In this document: piece by piece, positions 56,986 to 58,541 of the stretch
Layout of the letters: each line of letters starts with the position of its first letter
How positions within the stretch are numbered: position 1 is the first letter of the stretch
Source of the DNA: Rhodopirellula baltica
GTDB lineage: Bacteria; Planctomycetota; Planctomycetia; Pirellulales; Pirellulaceae
Direction of reading: 5' to 3'
DNA: 58,541 bases
Assembly: GCA_002901265.1 (NCBI GenBank)
Contig: PPHI01000060.1
Coordinates: 1-58,541 of the forward strand
Notes under the pieces: generated by a model
What the model was told of the DNA's origin: nothing
The model's database searches: none
Seen by the model: the letters and a program-made list of their open reading frames with translations, nothing else
Translations under genes and position numbers: made by a program

Positions 56986-57078
56986 GAGAAACGTTGGACT
57001 GCAACGGAGGGCGGGTGGCCCGTTTTCTCGTCTGCTTGCAAGTCATTCGCCCATCCCCGCTGATTACCAACATAATCT
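56986..57078 (+). other. attC-like site 20
   Basis: About 93 nt from GAGAAAC to ATAATCT, just before the next ATG. It is related to site 11 (TCGTCTGCTTGCA and CCCCG blocks). Confidence 0.55.
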
Positions 57079-57085
57079 GACAAAG

Positions 57086-57652
57086 ATGAAACTGCCGCAG
57101 CTTCATTATGATGTTTTCTTCGTTGCTGTCATGTGCGTTGGGTGTAGCCAATCGGAACCACCCGTCACCACTGCCACAGTGTCAAACATGAACGACCAGT
57201 ACACAGCGTCCGAGATGCCACCGTTCCCGACAGACTACGATGGCGTGATGAAGGTGTTAGCTCCCTACTACCACGAACAACGTCCGCTCGACTTCTTTTT
57301 CGAGATGTACATCGCAAACGTGATCGAACAACTGCCCAACGAGACGCTCACAGCACTGGACGATTTTTCCGCAAAGCACCCGACTTACTTCGAGAATCAT
57401 GACGGCGACTGGCGTCAATTTGTTCGAAAGGAGTTACATTTATCCGAGACAATTGAAGTAGCCATCTGGGATTTGTGGATTCGCAATTCCGCTAAAGCCA
57501 AGGACGATGGCAGGCAATATCATCCGTGGTATTACGCTCAGAATTTCGCTGACAATTTCTTCGCCGAAGGCAGTCGCGTCGATGCCTGGGACGGCAAAGC
57601 GTTGGAGGAGGCCCGGGAGCGGGTTAGGCTGTACCGCGAGAATGCCAGATAA
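57086..57652 (+). CDS. Hypothetical lipoprotein, 188 aa
   Basis: Lipobox MCVGC after a short signal segment. The soluble part is helical and acidic (LAPYYHEQRPLDFFFEMYIA, LDDFSAKHPTYFENHDGDW, SETIEVAIWDLWIRNSA). The family is not recognised. The stop overlaps the next attC-like site. Confidence 0.72.
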   Translation: MKLPQLHYDVFFVAVMCVGCSQSEPPVTTATVSNMNDQYTASEMPPFPTDYDGVMKVLAPYYHEQRPLDFFFEMYIANVIEQLPNETLTALDDFSAKHPTYFENHDGDWRQFVRKELHLSETIEVAIWDLWIRNSAKAKDDGRQYHPWYYAQNFADNFFAEGSRVDAWDGKALEEARERVRLYRENAR

Positions 57653-57722
57653 CCAATACGGATTTGACTTCGCGATTTTGCGAGCCGAAGTTCAAGGCCT
57701 CTATTCAAGAAGCCCGTTAATC
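57650..57722 (+). other. Short attC-like site 21
   Basis: 73 nt from TAACCA to GTTAATC, with the hairpin TTGACTTCGCG against CGAAGTTCAA. Nearly the same as 51152-51224. Confidence 0.6.
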
Positions 57723-58168
57723 TACTTTGGGCCGTCGCTTCACGCTTGGGATTCGCTTCTCTTGGCTGTTGCTTGCGAATCCATTTTTGCCGCCTCGATT
57801 AGATTGCCGTGCTGCGAGATTGGGAAACCGGGAGATGTCCTGCAGTTTGCAGTATAGCGAACGTGTCCCAGTCGCGTTTGCAAGTTCGCGTGTTGAAGAG
57901 CGCGACGCGGAGCGAACCGTAGGCAAAGGCAAGGTCATTCTAAAGGCGCAAGAAGAATTATCGAAGTTGATAGTCAGCGATCATGTCGGGGGACTCTTGG
58001 GCAAATTCAGAGAGCTGAAGGATGGCGGATGTAGCCATCGTGCATCCGCTTGAACTTTCCGGCAAGCATCAGGTCTTCGCTGAGTTTCTGGCGTAGTTTT
58101 TCTGGAAAGTAGGCACCACGCTAAAGATCGTTATACGAATGAGAGCGGCGATTGTTAGACTTGGACAT
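57723..58168 (-). pseudogene. Degenerate tyrosine-recombinase N-terminal fragment, copy B
   Basis: Near-duplicate of copy A, antisense. The frame with ILQLSEFAQESPDMIADYQL, a stop, then FFLRL, another stop and NDLAFAYGSLRVALFNTRTC followed by KRDWDTFAIL extends further into the core-binding domain than copy A. Several stops and a frameshift make it non-functional. Confidence 0.65.
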
Positions 58169-58266
58169 CGTAAGGTCCTGATGGAAGGAGCGTGCAGAGC
58201 GGTTCAACGTGAACCACTCCTTCCAACAGGATTGCCGCCCAAAATCAACCGCCGCGTAGCGGCTTA

Positions 58267-58310
58267 CTTGAACCAATCGATGCACGACAAGTCGCCGAGT
58301 CGTGGTTGTT
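58267..58310 (+). other. Left half of an attC-like site
   Basis: CTTGAACCAATCGATGCACG followed by AAGTCGCCGAGTCGTG matches the left halves of sites 9 and 13. The right half is missing; a gene starts 23 nt later. Confidence 0.6.
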
Positions 58311-58332
58311 GAAGAATCTGAAGACCAGGCAC

Positions 58333-58541
58333 TTATGAAAAGTACGATCCAAACATTCGCCAAGATCGGTTTCACTGCAGGCTTTGCCCTCAACGTCATT
58401 CTCGCACTGGCGTTCGCTGCGTGGCGGGAAGCAGAGGGAACTGGCCAATTTATTGGAATGTTGATCGTTCCAGGGTTCGTTTACGGGATTATCTTTGCAC
58501 TACTACTCGTTCCGATCGGCTTTCTCTTCGCGTACTTTTCA
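58333..58541 (+). CDS. Membrane protein, cut by the window end
   Basis: 69 codons are visible from the ATG at 58333 and the frame is still open at 58541. At least two helices are present (GFTAGFALNVILALAFAAW, GMLIVPGFVYGIIFALLLVP). The family cannot be judged. Confidence 0.7.

Noticed and set aside
1-58541. tRNA or rRNA genes
   Set aside because: I saw no cloverleaf with the conserved TTCGA-type arm and CCA-like end, and no rRNA signature, on either strand.

Overview
The window reads as a planctomycete chromosome, closest in style to Rhodopirellula and its relatives. The marker families are a 'Planctomycetes-type' heme-binding domain protein, a PVC-type dehydrogenase, a paired DUF1587/1588/1592-type cytochrome and DUF1552 protein, MNPYxPP-type membrane proteins, a CotH/DUF4956 pair, and many long antisense shadow ORFs typical of GC-rich DNA.

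From 0.2 to 42.5 kb the content is ordinary chromosome. It holds a copper/heme oxidoreductase pair, a TrmH-type RNA methyltransferase, an NtrC-type response regulator and a secreted GalM with a zinc-dependent polyol-type dehydrogenase. A short dehydrogenase/quinone reductase/DMT transporter cluster and an ABC-2 exporter follow. A REP-associated transposase (RAYT) lies between inverted arrays of a 19-bp repeat, followed by a Kef-type antiporter and threonine deaminase. Next come an esterase-GH43 fusion, the PSCyt/DUF1552 pair, a protein made of about ten helix-turn-helix-like units, DUF4956-CotH, and an RND efflux operon divergent from a TetR regulator with a perfect 18-bp palindrome between them. 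An FKBP lipoprotein and a YCII/ECF42-type sigma pair end this part. The CotH gene and the RND adaptor gene each carry an apparent 1-nt frameshift.

From about 42.4 kb to the end the character changes completely. Small, mostly unrelated genes all read on the + strand and are separated by imperfect palindromes of about 73-98 nt. These run from an AAC-containing end, often overlapping the stop codon, to a GTT-containing end just before the next start. Several carry the same one-base bulge in the left arm. This is the architecture of integron attC sites, and I read the region as a large gene-cassette array. No intact integrase lies in the window, so it would be a CALIN-type array or part of a larger integron. 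Recognisable cassettes include a pRiA4b ORF-3-like protein, a thioredoxin-fold lipoprotein, a SUKH/SMI1-like protein, an FAD monooxygenase, an ankyrin lipoprotein and DUF4291. Several others are exported or membrane proteins of unknown function.

The array shows much decay and duplication. One apparently non-coding cassette occurs three times, and two copies of a degenerate tyrosine-recombinase fragment lie antisense to the cassettes. Several cassette genes are interrupted by in-frame stop codons, one of them by three stops without any indel. All attC calls come from reading the sequence by eye. Covariance-model and integrase searches would be needed to confirm them.
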